A stretch of DNA of 64,000 nt from Aphanomyces cochlioides (GCA_019828595.1 JAHQRK010000022.1:992001-1056000), one strand, 5' to 3'; positions 10,628-22,251 are shown, counted from the stretch's first letter. Program-made: numbers and translations. Notes: generated by a model not told the origin, from the letters alone.

Positions 10628-12513
10628 ATGGCGTGCGTCGCGGACTATTGGAAAGTCGTCGTGCCGACAAAATCCACGGCCGAACTCAATGCGGAAGATT
10701 GGCTCTTCGTCCTGCCTTCCTTTGGCTCGACCGAGTTTGTCTACCTTCGCACGGTGGCATTTACTCGCCTTCCTTTGGCTCGACCGAGTTTGTCTACCTT
10801 CGCACGGTGGCATTTACTCGCCTCCGCTTGCTGTTTGTGAGCCTTCTCGCTCATTTCTGCATTGGTTCCTTCCTTGCTTTTGTCACGCTGGACGACGCGT
10901 TGGACATGTATTTTTACCAGCGTCCAACCGGCCAGACGAGGACGACGATGCTGCTGTCCTTTGTGTTTTTCGGACTGAGCGCCGCCGTGAGCGGGCCATT
11001 TATTGAGCGCCATAGTCCCCGTCTCGGCACTGGCATTGGCACGGCCTTTGTCGGCGTGGGCTACGTTTTATCGCAGCTCTCCGTGTCGTTCCATGTCTCG
11101 ACGCTGCTGCCGATTAGGTAAAACCACTCTCTTTGCCCTGAAAACCTCACTAAGTTGCTTGCTGGCGCTTAGCTTTGCATTCTTGTGCGGCACTGGCTTT
11201 GGCTTTGTTCTCGTCGCGCACACTTGCGCGATTCAAAAGTGGTTCCCCGACTTCCGCGGGGCGATCAGCGGCCTCTGCATGTTTAGCCTCGGCTTGGGCT
11301 ACACTGGCGTCTCGCTCATGTACACGGCGGCGCTGCACCGCAAAGGACCTTACGATCCAGTGACCGATGTGAGCTCCGTCCCCCATGTCTTTTGGGCTAC
11401 AGGTACTCCATTCCCCCTCCAAGGGGGGGGCTCATTTTAGCCGTAGGGATCATCGTCGTGCCGCTTTTGATACTCTCCTGGACGGTCATTCGAACGCCCC
11501 CGTTGAATTACGCAGTGAATGGCCAAGACATCCACTGCATTCCAGTGTCGAAAGCCCCAAATCCACATGCGATTCAAGACGAATATCTTCTCCCCCCTTG
11601 CTCCCCCTTGGACTAATTTCTCGGGGGAATTGGTAGGGATGACGTTTGTCAACTATGCCGTGCTCCAACACGACGACGGGGAATTGATAGACGAGAAATA
11701 TTTTGCGCAAGTCAAAGCCATGTCGTTGGCGCAGTGCATCGTGTCGTCGGATTTCCTCTTTTTATACGTGGCGTTTGCGGCAAATTCACTCCCGGGGTTG
11801 ATTTTGCCACGCAAGTCTATGATTTAGCCACGGGATGCTTTGGTGATCGAGCGAAACGACCAACAAGCTCGTCCTCCAAGGCTTCTGTACGTCCCCCGTT
11901 GCCGCCACGACGCTGACGTGGTGCTTGTTGTGGCCAACTCGATCGGCCGCCTCATTTGTCCGCTCGTTTCCGACATTTTAATCCGCGTCTTCTACTGGAA
12001 TCCAGCATTTCAAGGAAAGCCATGTTTGTCTTCATCATGACGATGCAGCTGGCGATGCTAGCGCTCGTCGTCGCCGAGATGACGTTCGAGACGTTCCGCT
12101 TGATGCTCTGCGTGATTGTCTTTGGCACGGGCGGGGGCTTTGCTCTCTTGCCGTGCTTTGTCACCGACATGTTTGGCGTCTACCACGCGGGGACGATCTA
12201 TGGCTTGGCCATGACGTGTTGGTCCATCCGAGCTGTCGTCGCTGGCAACGCGCTCGACACGTTTGAGCTCACGCGGGACTCCATGGCGAGTCAATTCCAG
12301 TGGATGCTCCTCCTGACGGCCTTTGGGTGGTTGGCCATCTTTTTCGTGCGGACAAACTCGATCGACCGCTTCTTCTATGGATATCAACTGACTCTGTGCA
12401 ACAAAACGATCTTCCAGTTTGCCTTCCGCCGCGACACCAGCGCCACGATCGACGAAGACAGCGTGACGATCATGGGCCGTCAAGACAGAGAGGCTCAAGG
12501 GTTTGTCCTCTGA
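10628..12513 (+). pseudogene. MFS transporter pseudogene (oxalate/formate-antiporter-like)
   Basis: Third paralog of the transporters at 13119 and 18637. It starts MACVADYWKVVVPTKS, keeps GPFIERHSPR, AIQKWFPDFRG, NGQDIHCIPV and CFVTDMFGVYHAG, and ends in TGA at 12513. Lesions: a 53-bp tandem duplication (10715-10820) shifts the frame in the N-terminal region; the donor after QDEYL near 11590 is missing although the acceptor (TTGGTAG) remains; a frame break follows AANS with a stop at 11825-11827; a 1-nt loss near 12015 occurs after NPAFQ. Introns at 11118-11172 and 11403-11440 still look usable. Unless the sequence is wrong at several places, this copy cannot make a full transporter. Confidence 0.88.
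10715..10820 (+). repeat. 53-bp tandem duplication inside MFS pseudogene
   Basis: Copies 10715-10767 and 10768-10820 are identical. Because 53 is not a multiple of three, the duplication throws the gene out of frame. Removing one copy restores the frame matching the paralogs. Confidence 0.93.
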
Positions 12514-12669
12514 CATGGAGATCCCGTCGACGTGTAATTATAAACTTGACTTTATCTTGCTGAAAATGCCGCTCCAGTCACTTGGAGGCTGTAGAGTCCC
12601 ATACGATCGTCCTCCTCGGGGGAACTTTACTCTATTGTCTTTCTTGCGTGTAGCGAGACGTTATTCCAG

Positions 12670-13125
12670 GTTAAGAGGATAAAGGCTTAAGGGGGAGCTA
12701 CGGGGGAATAGAAGGGGAATTGAGGGTGATACAGGGGGAAGAGAGGTGGGTACAGGGGGAATAGAGGGGGAATAGAGGGTGTGTGGAGGGGGAGCTTTGA
12801 AACTTTGGATGTTAGAGACTAGATGGGTTTCCTATTGAATATAAATACTTGGGGGGATGGCTAGACATATTTGATGGGGGGCTAGAGGGGGAATAGAGGG
12901 GGAGCTTTGAAACTTTGAATTTTAGAGACTAAAAGGGTTTCCTATTGAATATAAATACTTGGGGGGATGGCTAGAGGATAAAGGCTTAAGGGGGAGCTAC
13001 GGGGGGCTAGAAGGGGAATAGAGGGGGGCTGGAGGGGGAATAGGGGGAGCTTTGAAACTTTGGATGTTAGAGACTAGACGGGTTTCCTATATATTGAATA
13101 TAAATACTTGGGGGATGGCTAGACA
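12670..13125. repeat. G-rich minisatellite, three main units
   Basis: A unit of about 80-90 bp (GGGGGAGCTTTGAAACTT ... TATAAATACTTGGGGG ... GATGGCTAGA) occurs near 12789, 12900 and 13044. It is joined by G-rich filler such as GGGGGAATAGAGGGG. A second word, AGGATAAAGGCTTAAGGG, occurs at about 12676 and 12973, implying a higher-order duplication. The array lies between the 3' ends of two convergent MFS genes and touches the stop codon of the gene at 13119. The G-runs could form quadruplexes. Confidence 0.88.
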
Positions 13126-15106
13126 TCTTTGATAGCATGCCAGATTGCACTTGCTTCCTCGGGGGGATAGCTGTAGCTCAATCCGCCGACGTCCATCATG
13201 GCCACGCTGTCGTCGAGGCATGTATCGCGAGCAGCAGTGAGAATCGGGCGAGAGATGAGCGTTCTTCCAAAGGCTGTGTATTGATAGCCATGGAAGAAGC
13301 GATCTTCTGCTCGCGATCGGACAAAGACAAGAGCGACCGCGCTAGCTGCCGTCAAGCCAAGCATCCAGTGCACTTGGTGGAGCAGAGCGTCAGGGGTCAA
13401 AGGGGTTTTGACAACGCCACCAAGGAGAGCTTGAGCTACGCACGGGAGCAATACGAAGGAATAAATAGGACCCGTGTGGAAAACGCCAAAGAGATCCGTG
13501 ATCATGGCTGGAAGGAGAGCCAAACTACCGCTTCCAGTGAAGCTAGCGAGGGAGAGAGCGACGCGAAAGACCACGGAGTTGGAAGCGTTCACAGCCACCA
13601 AAAGGAGCGCGACGAGCTGGAGGCAAAGCAAGATTTCAAGGGCAATTTTGCGGGCTTGGTCGGATGTGGAGTACAAAATGCAAATGAGCGCGTCCGAGAA
13701 GAACGAGGCAGCGATGGCGCCTGCAACGCCTGTGGCTAGAAAGAAGCACGCTTTAGACAGCTGAAGGGGCGACAGGGGGAACGTACCAAGCGTCAAAGCA
13801 CGAGGGAGAGCACTCTGGAAGAGATTGCTGCTGATGTCATGGGCTTGAACGACGAGAATTTGTGCAGGGAGGAGTAAACACGCTGAGGAAACCGCCAAGG
13901 CGATCAAATCCGACAAAAGTAAGCAGCCGATGAGGCTCATGGCTTTGCGCTGTTGCTTGTAGAGCGGATGAAATCTGCTCGAGTGGCTCTCGAGGATTGC
14001 ATGGTCGATCAAGGTCATTCCTAGATCCAAAGTATGAATTTACGGTTGAAATATGCAGCCAAACGTACCAATTTTATAGAATTCGTCTTCGGAATCGACG
14101 CGACTCGAGAGGGGAATGACATGGGAGCAGTAGGACGCTTCTAGCTCTTCCGCCACGGCGCCAAAGTTGATGCAAGTCAAGCCTAGATGCAGTCAGTAAC
14201 GCCCCGGCGCGATCTCTAGCTACCATTTTGGAGAAATTTCGATTGCGTGTATGTTGGATAAGGGGCACGACTGAGGGAAACTCGATGCATGTCGTAGCCC
14301 CGAATGGAAAACGTCGGCGGAGGCGTTCGGAGCATGAGGGAGGCGATGAAGAGCCCGCCGCAAATCCAAAGTCCTAGAGAAATGTCATGATGAATACGTG
14401 GGGGGGGCGCGGGGGGAGTACCAGAAGTAAGGAAAACACGCGTTAGATGGCTGGCAGGGGGTTTCGAGGCGATGAAAGCGTGCCAAGAGTGGAAAAGAGC
14501 GTAGCCAGACAGACACAACGCGGTCGTCAAGCCAGCGACGACGCCACGAAGGTCTGGAAACCACTTTTGAGCTGTCGACACGGCCGTGATGACGAGGATG
14601 CCAAAGCCGCTTGCTGTAAACCCACAGTGGCTGGTAAAAAAGAGTTAGAAATGCTGGTTGGAGCGAGGAAACCAATACCCAAGGAGGAGAAACGTGTAGT
14701 GGCCGCTTTGGACTGCCAAGTGCGAGAGTGCAAAGCCAGTCGTGACCATGACGGAGCCGATAAACATGGCAAAGCGCGGGCCTTCCCGTTCAAAGTACGG
14801 CGCAGAGAGAAAAGCCACGGCGGCAAAGCAACCGAGCGCGAACGCCACCAAGTGATTCGAATGTTGCGTGTTGAAATGCAAGTCGAGAGACTCTGCGAGG
14901 CTGTGGAAGGCGAACAAGGAGCCTGCGAAGAAGGTCGTGATGCAACTTGCAAACAAAAGCCACCAGCGTGAAAATACCCAGCAGCCCAATTCAAGATAGG
15001 AGTCGCGGCCGATCGCGACCAGGAAGAGCGAGCGTTCTATCATGAGCTCGTTCTGTGACTTGCCAGTGATTGTGATGGTGAAATAGCGCTTCAGCCAGTG
15101 CAACAT
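13119..15106 (-). CDS. MFS transporter, spliced (oxalate/formate-antiporter-like)
   Basis: Five-exon model: 15106-14679, 14630-14422, 14373-14224, 14182-14069, 14020-13119. All junctions agree in phase, giving 600 residues. The product is a polytopic membrane protein, probably 12 helices, of the major facilitator superfamily. Marks shared with the paralog at 18637: PYFEREGPR after the second or third helix (the loop motif of the family), STAQKWFPDLRG, RTPP with GYDMHRVSL, and ITDLFGVFHTGPIY. Substrate unknown; resemblance to oxalate/formate or monocarboxylate antiporters is by motif only. Exon 4 (38 residues) has no counterpart in the paralog. Intron 14374-14421 is 48 nt and stop-free, so retention would only insert 16 residues. 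Confidence 0.85.
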
Positions 15107-16369
15107 GCGCTGTCGTTGAGGCCACGGGGGGGAAAGATAAAATAGACACAGGATGAAAGCCCAACAAAAAGAGACGCGATAAGACGGAGATGGCCCAAGA
15201 GCGTGGATTTGCACAGGAGAAAGGCATGAAGGCGACGAGAAAGTTCCATGATCTCGTGCTAACATACCCATACCCAACGTAGATATTTCCTGTGAAATAT
15301 AATATTCTATGTAAAATAATATTGCCCATGCATTAATGATAAGAGTTTATATCTATTTATATCATTCAGAATATTGTATAATATTATACCTGTATGTTTG
15401 AATATTTTTCATGTTGAAGTATGATGGAACGAGGAAAGGTTCACAATGAAGTCGCACATTCCTCAGTCAAGCTGTAAACACTTCGACGGAACGACACTGA
15501 AGTAAGAAAAACAAGAAGCTTCTTATTGAAACTGTGATTTATGACGCGAGAAAAATGGATAGACGATTTACAATGCACAAGATGAGCATGTCATCGAGGC
15601 TTGTCCATCCTTGGCCGGGATATGGATTTGCCTATCATCCGAGGACGTAGAGGCAATGGAATCTCGTTGAAACAACGCTCAATGAGATACTTCACAAATA
15701 TCAATGCTAAATTGAGAATATACCATAACATTTAATATCCTTGTTTATTTTCATATTGCATATTCCATAATGGGTAATATTCCACTTGACAATAACCTGC
15801 AATAATTAATATCATTGTTATTCTCATGTTTTGATGAGGTATAAAATCTCGTAGGTAAATGGGTTTAATGAGAACCAACCTACTCCTTCGCATAGAAGAT
15901 CAATTAAAACTTGGCAAGTCAACATCGGAGTTTATTGCGTGTGTGGTTTCAACCAAAGAATTTCTTCTCCACTTGAACCAATATAAGTTATTTCTATCAA
16001 TTTGCACGGTTGAAATACATATTTTAAGGGAATAAGTAGAGCACAAGTGTATGAGTAATTCTGATTGGCTATAATTAAAATGGGATTTATGTAATGGTTA
16101 ATATGATTGGATAAAATGGTTTGACTCCTTAACCTCATTGACTATCATTGAATAAATAGCCTTATCTTAAAGCTACGTTGGCGTGGACGATCTTGGACGC
16201 GACGATATGATGTGACAGTCATGAGACTCATGCCATTGTCTTTCTCGATTTCACGCTTTTTCTCTGGAAAATCTCTTTATCTCTATTGTGTGTTTTTTTG
16301 GGGTTGGTCAACAGGAAGATTTGTAGACTGGAGAAATAAATTAAGAGATTACTCACACATAGAAACAAC
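15107..16369. other. AT-rich spacer
   Basis: Probable promoter of the MFS gene near 15107-15300, then AT-rich sequence with no gene I can support. Confidence 0.45.
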
Positions 16370-17176
16370 TTAGACTTGACGAAGATACGCCGCGACTTGG
16401 GGATATTTTTGTTGGTAGATGGACGTCGCCCCCACAATGTCCAAGACAAATCGCTTCGACTCGGGCTGACGGGCGCAGAAATACTTGACAATTTCGAGAT
16501 GGCCACGGCTGGCAGCGCAGCAAAGCCCGACGAGAAGATTGCCCCCGTAACGATCAAATAAAAACTGAACGATTGACATGTGACCTTGCTCGATGGCCCA
16601 CTTGAGACCGAGGCTGGAGCATCCTTCGGTTCGATTATCGTGCAAGTACGTGACAATTTCAAGGTGGCCATTGGCAGCAGCTCGGTCCATGGCTTCAGTT
16701 GTGCAGCCTTCTTTGCGGTGGTTGTGGAGAAACTTGACAACTTGTAGGTGTCCATTGGCAGCAGCTTGGTCCATGGCCATCGTCGAGCATCCTTCAGGTC
16801 GATTTGCGTGGAGAAATTCAACGACTGCCAAGGAGCCACTGGAAGCTGCATCGTCCATGATTTGCTTGGAGAATAAATGGTTCAATGGGGCTTGGGCGCT
16901 GAGGAAGTTGACAACGTCGAGCTGGCCCATCGAGGCCGCCAATTGAACCAATTCAGGGGTGAACAGATGCCGTCGAAAGCGGTAAAGCGTCGTGAGGGTT
17001 GTCAAACCTCCCGATTTTTGAATGTACTTGAGGAGACACGTAGCTTGGACGAGGGGAGACGTCGAGGATGCCGATGGCCAGGAGAGCACTGCAAAGTGCA
17101 CCGAGGCGTCGAGACCATCTTGATAGGACGTGATGAGCTGGACCAAGCTGGCACTTTGAAAGACACTGGCGACCAT
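16370..17176 (-). CDS. ankyrin-repeat protein
   Basis: Predicted 268-residue protein. From about residue 85 to 250 it contains consecutive ankyrin-type units, seen as repeated phrases: AASMGQLDVVNFL, AASSGSLAVVEFLH, AAANGHLQVVKFLH, AAANGHLEIVTYLH, AIEQGHMSIVQFLF, AASRGHLEIVKYF. These have the helix-turn-helix spacing of the short 'EGC' ankyrin variant common in protists. Ankyrins mediate protein-protein contacts; the partner is unknown. The ATG at 17176 (MVASVFQ) is preferred over the longer frame to 17239. No catalytic domain or signal peptide is visible. Confidence 0.85.
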   Translation of the reverse strand: MVASVFQSASLVQLITSYQDGLDASVHFAVLSWPSASSTSPLVQATCLLKYIQKSGGLTTLTTLYRFRRHLFTPELVQLAASMGQLDVVNFLSAQAPLNHLFSKQIMDDAASSGSLAVVEFLHANRPEGCSTMAMDQAAANGHLQVVKFLHNHRKEGCTTEAMDRAAANGHLEIVTYLHDNRTEGCSSLGLKWAIEQGHMSIVQFLFDRYGGNLLVGLCCAASRGHLEIVKYFCARQPESKRFVLDIVGATSIYQQKYPQVAAYLRQV

Positions 17177-17337
17177 GTTTGAATCCACGGTCAAATTGAA
17201 AAATGATCGTTTTGTCAATGAAGTTTTGTTGCATCCCACTATTTATAGTGCAAATACAACCGGCAAAGATGAAGAGAAAGACGTCGCATCCTCCTCCGCG
17301 ACTTTTTCCATCGATTTCTATGCAAAGTTGATGAAAA

Positions 17338-17490
17338 GTCGGCATTTTCTATTGGGAAATGCGCATTTTGTTTGGAAAGATGGGCTCTTTCTTGATGAAA
17401 GTGCACTTTTTGTGTTGCGAATTGCATTCTTTGTTTGGGAAAAGTGCACATTGGAGTTTAAAAAAGTGCACTTTGCACTTGGAGGTGGAT
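17338..17490. repeat. degenerate ~21-bp tandem repeats
   Basis: Successive segments contain GTGCACTTTTTG- or GCATTTTGTTTGG-like words about every 20-22 bp. Read on the minus strand they give seven-residue units such as TKCAFPN, TKSALSS and SNVHFSQ. The repeats begin about 160 bp upstream of the ankyrin gene start. Whether they are translated is unknown. Confidence 0.6.
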
Positions 17491-18517
17491 GTTTTCTTCT
17501 ATGGGAGCGGAGACGAAAACGCCAATGAAATCGATACCAAGACTTGCATCTCAGATCGTTCCAAAGGCACGACCGACAGGTACGCCAGCCACGCGGGCGC
17601 GGCAAGGATAGGCACACTTGCCATACCGTACGTGACCTCTACAAGCTCCTAAATACTATAGCAATTTATAACCTGTTAAATCGAATATAATTAGTACGTA
17701 TTCATTATTGAAGTATATCTTTGACATGGCTTATGAATAGACTTTTCAATGTTTTCAGCGAGTCAATCATAGCCCGAGAGCATTAAATATTACCCATAAA
17801 GAGTTCAATATTGACGATAAGCTTTAAACTTGGGTGGTTTGATGCTACTTTGGAAAAAATGTTGTAATCGAGAGTGAAATAGTCTGTACGAATTTTACGA
17901 AAAGAAAAAGTCTACACACCAAAAGAATCAATTCATTACGATCTTAATAAAAGAATGGTATTCTTGTGTGGATATGAGAGGAAGTTTGAGTCCGCAAGAG
18001 TCTTTTCGAGTGAAAATATAGCACTGTCTACGATACCTCTATAAGATAATAATTAATATTCCATTATAATTTATAGAAACAGAATTGACATCCATTTTAA
18101 TTGACACGCGTTTCATTGGCCGATCCAAGTTCAATTTGGATAAAAACGACGGTGCGCTTGGTCGACAAGTTGAACATGACGGGGCAAAAGAAGATCTGCA
18201 GTGCACGACGACGCTTTATAAAAAGCCAAATGAATCCTCTTGGAGCTGATTACAGCTCCGTGGGAATCCCCAAGCCAATCTCCCCCTTCCATCTATCATC
18301 GCCCTTTGACACCAAAATGACATCAAACTTGATTAGGGATTCGATATATACACTCCCAATAGCAACGAAATATCCAAGGGGGAAAGCCTACAGACTCTAT
18401 GACGAGTAAATAAGCTGGAGAATGGCTTTGAATTCAGTTACAAAACGCAATTCTTCACGACGAATGAAACGTCCTGCTCATCCTGGTGTGCATAAAAAGT
18501 TAAGCTAGGGGTGCAGG
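17491..18517. other. spacer without supported gene
   Basis: A forward frame 18101-18409 (about 100 codons) has ordinary composition but no recognisable domain and no clear ATG. I do not call it a gene. Confidence 0.35.
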
Positions 18518-18576
18518 GTTATCGGGGGAAAAAACAGGGGAAAGGGGGACACGAGGGGGGAGTGGAGGGGGATTTG
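18518..18576. repeat. G-run repeat downstream of MFS gene
   Basis: Runs of 4-6 G separated by A/C-containing spacers (GGGGGACACGAGGGGGG and similar), 60 bp past the stop codon of the minus-strand MFS gene. It resembles the 12670-13125 array. Confidence 0.7.
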
Positions 18577-18636
18577 ATTGACCATTAGAAATATGAACAT
18601 TGAGAGATAGATATACACACTGGCAACTAGCGTAAC

Positions 18637-20472
18637 TCATACACCCAAATCGTACAATTTGCCGTCTACTTGGTGGTTCCAAAGGACAAAGCCGTCCTTG
18701 GGGATGGTTGTGGGCGTGGCGATGCTGGCTTCGTCGTCTTCTTCGATCGTATCGCGCGTCAAGTTGTGGAAGGAGACTTGGACGAGAGGTTTCCCGCATG
18801 CTGTGATTTGATACCCATCAAAGAATCGATCCATGGAATTCGTGCGGACGAAAAACATCAAACCCGTGCCGACACAGACTAGAATGAGCATCCAGTGGAG
18901 CTGGTCCGTCACGCCTTGGACTGTGAATGCAAAGTTGGAGAGAAGAGCCCCCGAGATGACCGCCCCGAGGGACCAACTTGTCCAGATAATGCCGTACATT
19001 GTGCCAGTGTTGTACACGCCAAACATATCAGTGATAAAGCACGGCATGAGGGCTAAACCACCACCTGAAGCAGACGTGAGCGTCGCCGCGAGGTACTGAA
19101 ACACTTGGGGGTTGTGCATATAATATGGCAGCAGAACAAGCACGACACATTGCAGGATGAGCAAGGCGACAAAGACAGTCTTTCTCGCAAAGGCAGGATT
19201 GGCGTAGAAGATGCGAATGATCAAATCCGACAGCACGGGGCTCATGAATCGACCGCCCAAGTTGCCGACTACAAGTCAGTTGAGGGGAACGGGGGAAGCG
19301 GGGGGACGTACTGTAAGTGTAGAGGAAGAAGTGATAGACTTCAGTTTGAGTGCGTAAGCCGATAATTATGATGGCAATTTGACGAATTTGTGGCAAAAAG
19401 ACTAGAATCGGCACGATATTTGCTGCAAAAGCGACGTAGAGGCAGATAAAATCCGTCGATGCGAGGCATTGCAGCAACGTCATAGCCTTGACTTGCTGGA
19501 AGTAATACCCATCTGTGCCGTCCATTTCACGCTGGATAACGTCGTAGTTTACAAATGTCATGCCTAGAATTGATGGGTAAGCTCGGGGGAAATAGGGGGC
19601 ATGCGGGGGGGGCTTACCAACGTTCAAGTATTCGTCCTGAACATGGTCTGGATTTGGAGCTAGGTGCATCGGAACACCGTGAATATCTTTGCCATTGACA
19701 GAGTAAGTCACAGGCGGTGTACGCAAGACGAGCGTGCAGAAGAGCAGGACGACAACGACAAACGTGCCGATAACCCAAAAAAGATCCTCGACGCCATTGC
19801 CAGTAATGATCGTGCGCAAGGCTCCAACAGACTGCCCGAGGAGTTTAGACGACACGGTAATGAAAGCGCCGTTTCCAATCGCAAAGAAGAGAATGCACAG
19901 ACCAGAAGCATAGCCACGAATGTCTGGAAACCACTTTTGAACAGTTGAAATTGATACAATCAAGACAAGACCGTAGCCAGACCCAAGCAAGATCCCAAAT
20001 CTACAAAGTTGTCGGGAAAATCTTGGCTAAACACGTACCCGACGAGGAGCAAGAAATAAACCTTGTAGGTGATTGAGAACTGCGAGATGACGTAGCCCAC
20101 GAAGACCAACAAAGTACCAAGGGCCATAGCAGGACGGGGACCGTTGCGCTCGACAAATGGGCCGCAGATCGCCGAGACGACGCCCAGAAAGATGTAGGCC
20201 AAGAGCAAAACGCGGCTGGATTGCTTGTTCGCGCCGCTTGTTCCGTAGAAATAAACGTCGAGGCTGTCAGCGACCATCGTGAATGCGTAGATGGAGCCTG
20301 CGCAGAATTGGACGAGGCAACACGCGAGCAAAAGCCACCATCGATGAAACCGAATGCAGTCAAAGCGAGCATAGAAGTCGCACCCCATGGGGAGGACGAC
20401 AAGCCACTGCTCGGCCATGACTTCCGCCGGCGATTTTGTCGGCACGATGATGTTCCAGTAGCTGCACCACAT
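18637..20472 (-). CDS. MFS transporter, spliced (oxalate/formate-antiporter-like)
   Basis: Four-exon model: 20472-20039, 20000-19618, 19563-19312, 19268-18637. Every junction is GT..AG and phase-consistent, giving 566 residues. It begins MWCSYWNIIVPTKS and has about 12 hydrophobic segments. Motifs: CGPFVERNGPR in the loop after the first helices, STVQKWFPDIRG in the middle, NGKDIHGVPM in the central cytosolic loop, and CFITDMFGVYNTGTMYG in the second half. It is the best-preserved of three local paralogs. Probably a plasma-membrane or organellar carrier of small organic acids; the substrate is inferred from family resemblance only. Introns are 38, 54 and 43 nt, two of them C-rich. Confidence 0.9.
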
Positions 20473-20809
20473 TGTAGAAAATCCACGAGTGAAACCGGAA
20501 TTCCAAGCGGTTTACACTGTAGCCGTTACGTAACCAATCGTGTAACCGCTTCCGAAAAAGCCAACATGGCGGAGCTTCCATAAATCCTTGCTTTCTTCAA
20601 GCTTATCCTTGCTTTGAAACGCGTCAACTGAAGGCTAAGCGCCGTGTCACTGACGAGTTGGCTTCTTGAGAAAATCTACATTGGACTGAAGATGGCGAGG
20701 GGGGGATTACTGTACTCGACGGATGCCGTAAATCCACTGCCGGGGCAAGTCACTCTTTCTTATCCTTTAGCTCAGGGACCGCATGGGGCATACCACGTCG
20801 AATTGCTAC

Positions 20810-20970
20810 ACGCCATGCGGTCATACATAGTCTTTGATCTCGGCATCAACCTTGTCGTTGCTCAGTAGGATTTCAACAACGTCAACGTATAGGAGATGGA
20901 TAACTTGCCAAGGGAAAGCTGGACAGTATCAAGTCGTCCATTGGCGGCTGCGAGCATCAACGCTGTCCGT
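20810..20970 (-). pseudogene. ankyrin-repeat remnant
   Basis: On the minus strand a short frame reads RTALMLAAANGRLDTVQL and, after a frame change, VDVVEILLSNDKVDAEIKDY, both typical ankyrin phrases. Stops and frame shifts surround them. It is probably a fragment of a degraded ankyrin gene, about 340 bp upstream of the MFS start. Confidence 0.6.
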
Positions 20971-21172
20971 TCAAACTATGGTGTAAACTTCGGCAAGTCT
21001 AAATTTCTGGTTTACAGGGAGCGACAGAATGTAAGCGGCAGTGGTACTCAAAGACAAACAACCTATTTCAACCAATTAGACTCAATGAAGAATTTCTATT
21101 GGTCCAAATGGTTTCGCGGGATTTTTTGAATTTTGAAGTGTAATAAAATAGGTCTTTCTTTTAAAATTAAAC

Positions 21173-22251
21173 ATGCCACGCCGACAACAGCACCAAGTGC
21201 ATGCCAAAATCGCCGCCATCAAGCGCGTTCAAGCCGGTGAGTCCCAAAACTCTGTCGCCGAATCGATGGGAATTCGACGAAAAACGCTTCAATAGTGGGT
21301 TGCACATGCAGCGAGGGTCTCGTCGAGCATATGACGCATCTCCGGCAAGAAGAAAAGGCCCTATCTGCCAGTCACATGATACAATACTTGAAAGAAGTCG
21401 TACCAGAATGGTACCTGGCGTACTTCGAGGCGAAGCAGACCAATCGCACAGCGTACAAAACACTCTTGCGCCTCCTCGAGCGGTTTTCCCACCGCCATGG
21501 CTTCAGTAGGCAACGCGCGACGATGACCAAGATGCCTCAAGCTGACCTTGACGCCCTCCGTGCCGAGTTTGGCGCTGCCTTCCATCGAGAATATGTCGGT
21601 TTTGACGATGATTCGATCTACAACGCGGATGAAACAGGCATATACTATGATATGTCACCAAAGGTAATATGGGCCATTCGCGGCGGTTCGTCGAAGATTT
21701 CTGGTGGCGACAAGCATGCATACCGCATGACGGCCGTTCTGACAATCCGAGCTGATGGCGCAAAACTTCCCATCCATTTTGTGATCAAGGGAACTCCCGG
21801 CGGCACCATCGACACAAAAGAGCTATCAACTTACCCTCAAGGCCATTTCTACGCCGTGCAAGAGAATGGTTGGATGAACAAGCGGGTGTGGGAAATGTAT
21901 CTGTGGAGTGTGTTCGCCCCCGATATCCAAGGTCCATTGGTCCTGCTCGTTGACAACTTTGACAGTCACGTAAACAAGTCATCTTACCGGCTCGTCCAAG
22001 AGGAAATGGGAAGCCATCTTGCAACACTGCCACCAAACAGCACGAGCCACTGCCAACCTTTGGATGTGTCCATAATGGGACCGTTCAAACAGCACCTACG
22101 GGATCTCTTCTTGGTGGAAACTCAAGTTGCAATTACCTGCGAAGACAAGAGACGAGCAATGATCAACAGGTCGATCCTCGCATGGGAAATGATCACCGAA
22201 GAAGAGGTGCGCAAGAGCTTCAAGAAAGCGTTGCCAATGCCGCCATCCTGA
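21173..22251 (+). pseudogene. pogo/Tc5-type transposase, frame-broken
   Basis: The N-terminal segment from the ATG at 21173 is a Psq/pogo-like helix-turn-helix (KIAAIKRVQAGESQNSVAES). It stops at TAG 21293-21295. The rest continues in the next frame to 22251. That part is a DDE-superfamily endonuclease: NADETGIYYDM carries the first Asp, LLVDNFDSH the second, QPLDVSIMGPFK the third, followed by the usual C-terminal helix. One shift near 21290 separates the DNA-binding and catalytic halves, so the copy is probably inactive. I could not find convincing terminal repeats. Confidence 0.82.

Noticed and set aside
10391..10813. 140-codon minus-strand ORF
   Set aside because: It is the antisense shadow of the MFS pseudogene and repeats its 53-bp duplication.
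12670..13125. CRISPR-like array
   Set aside because: Units are long, unevenly spaced and without unique spacers; they are a eukaryotic minisatellite.
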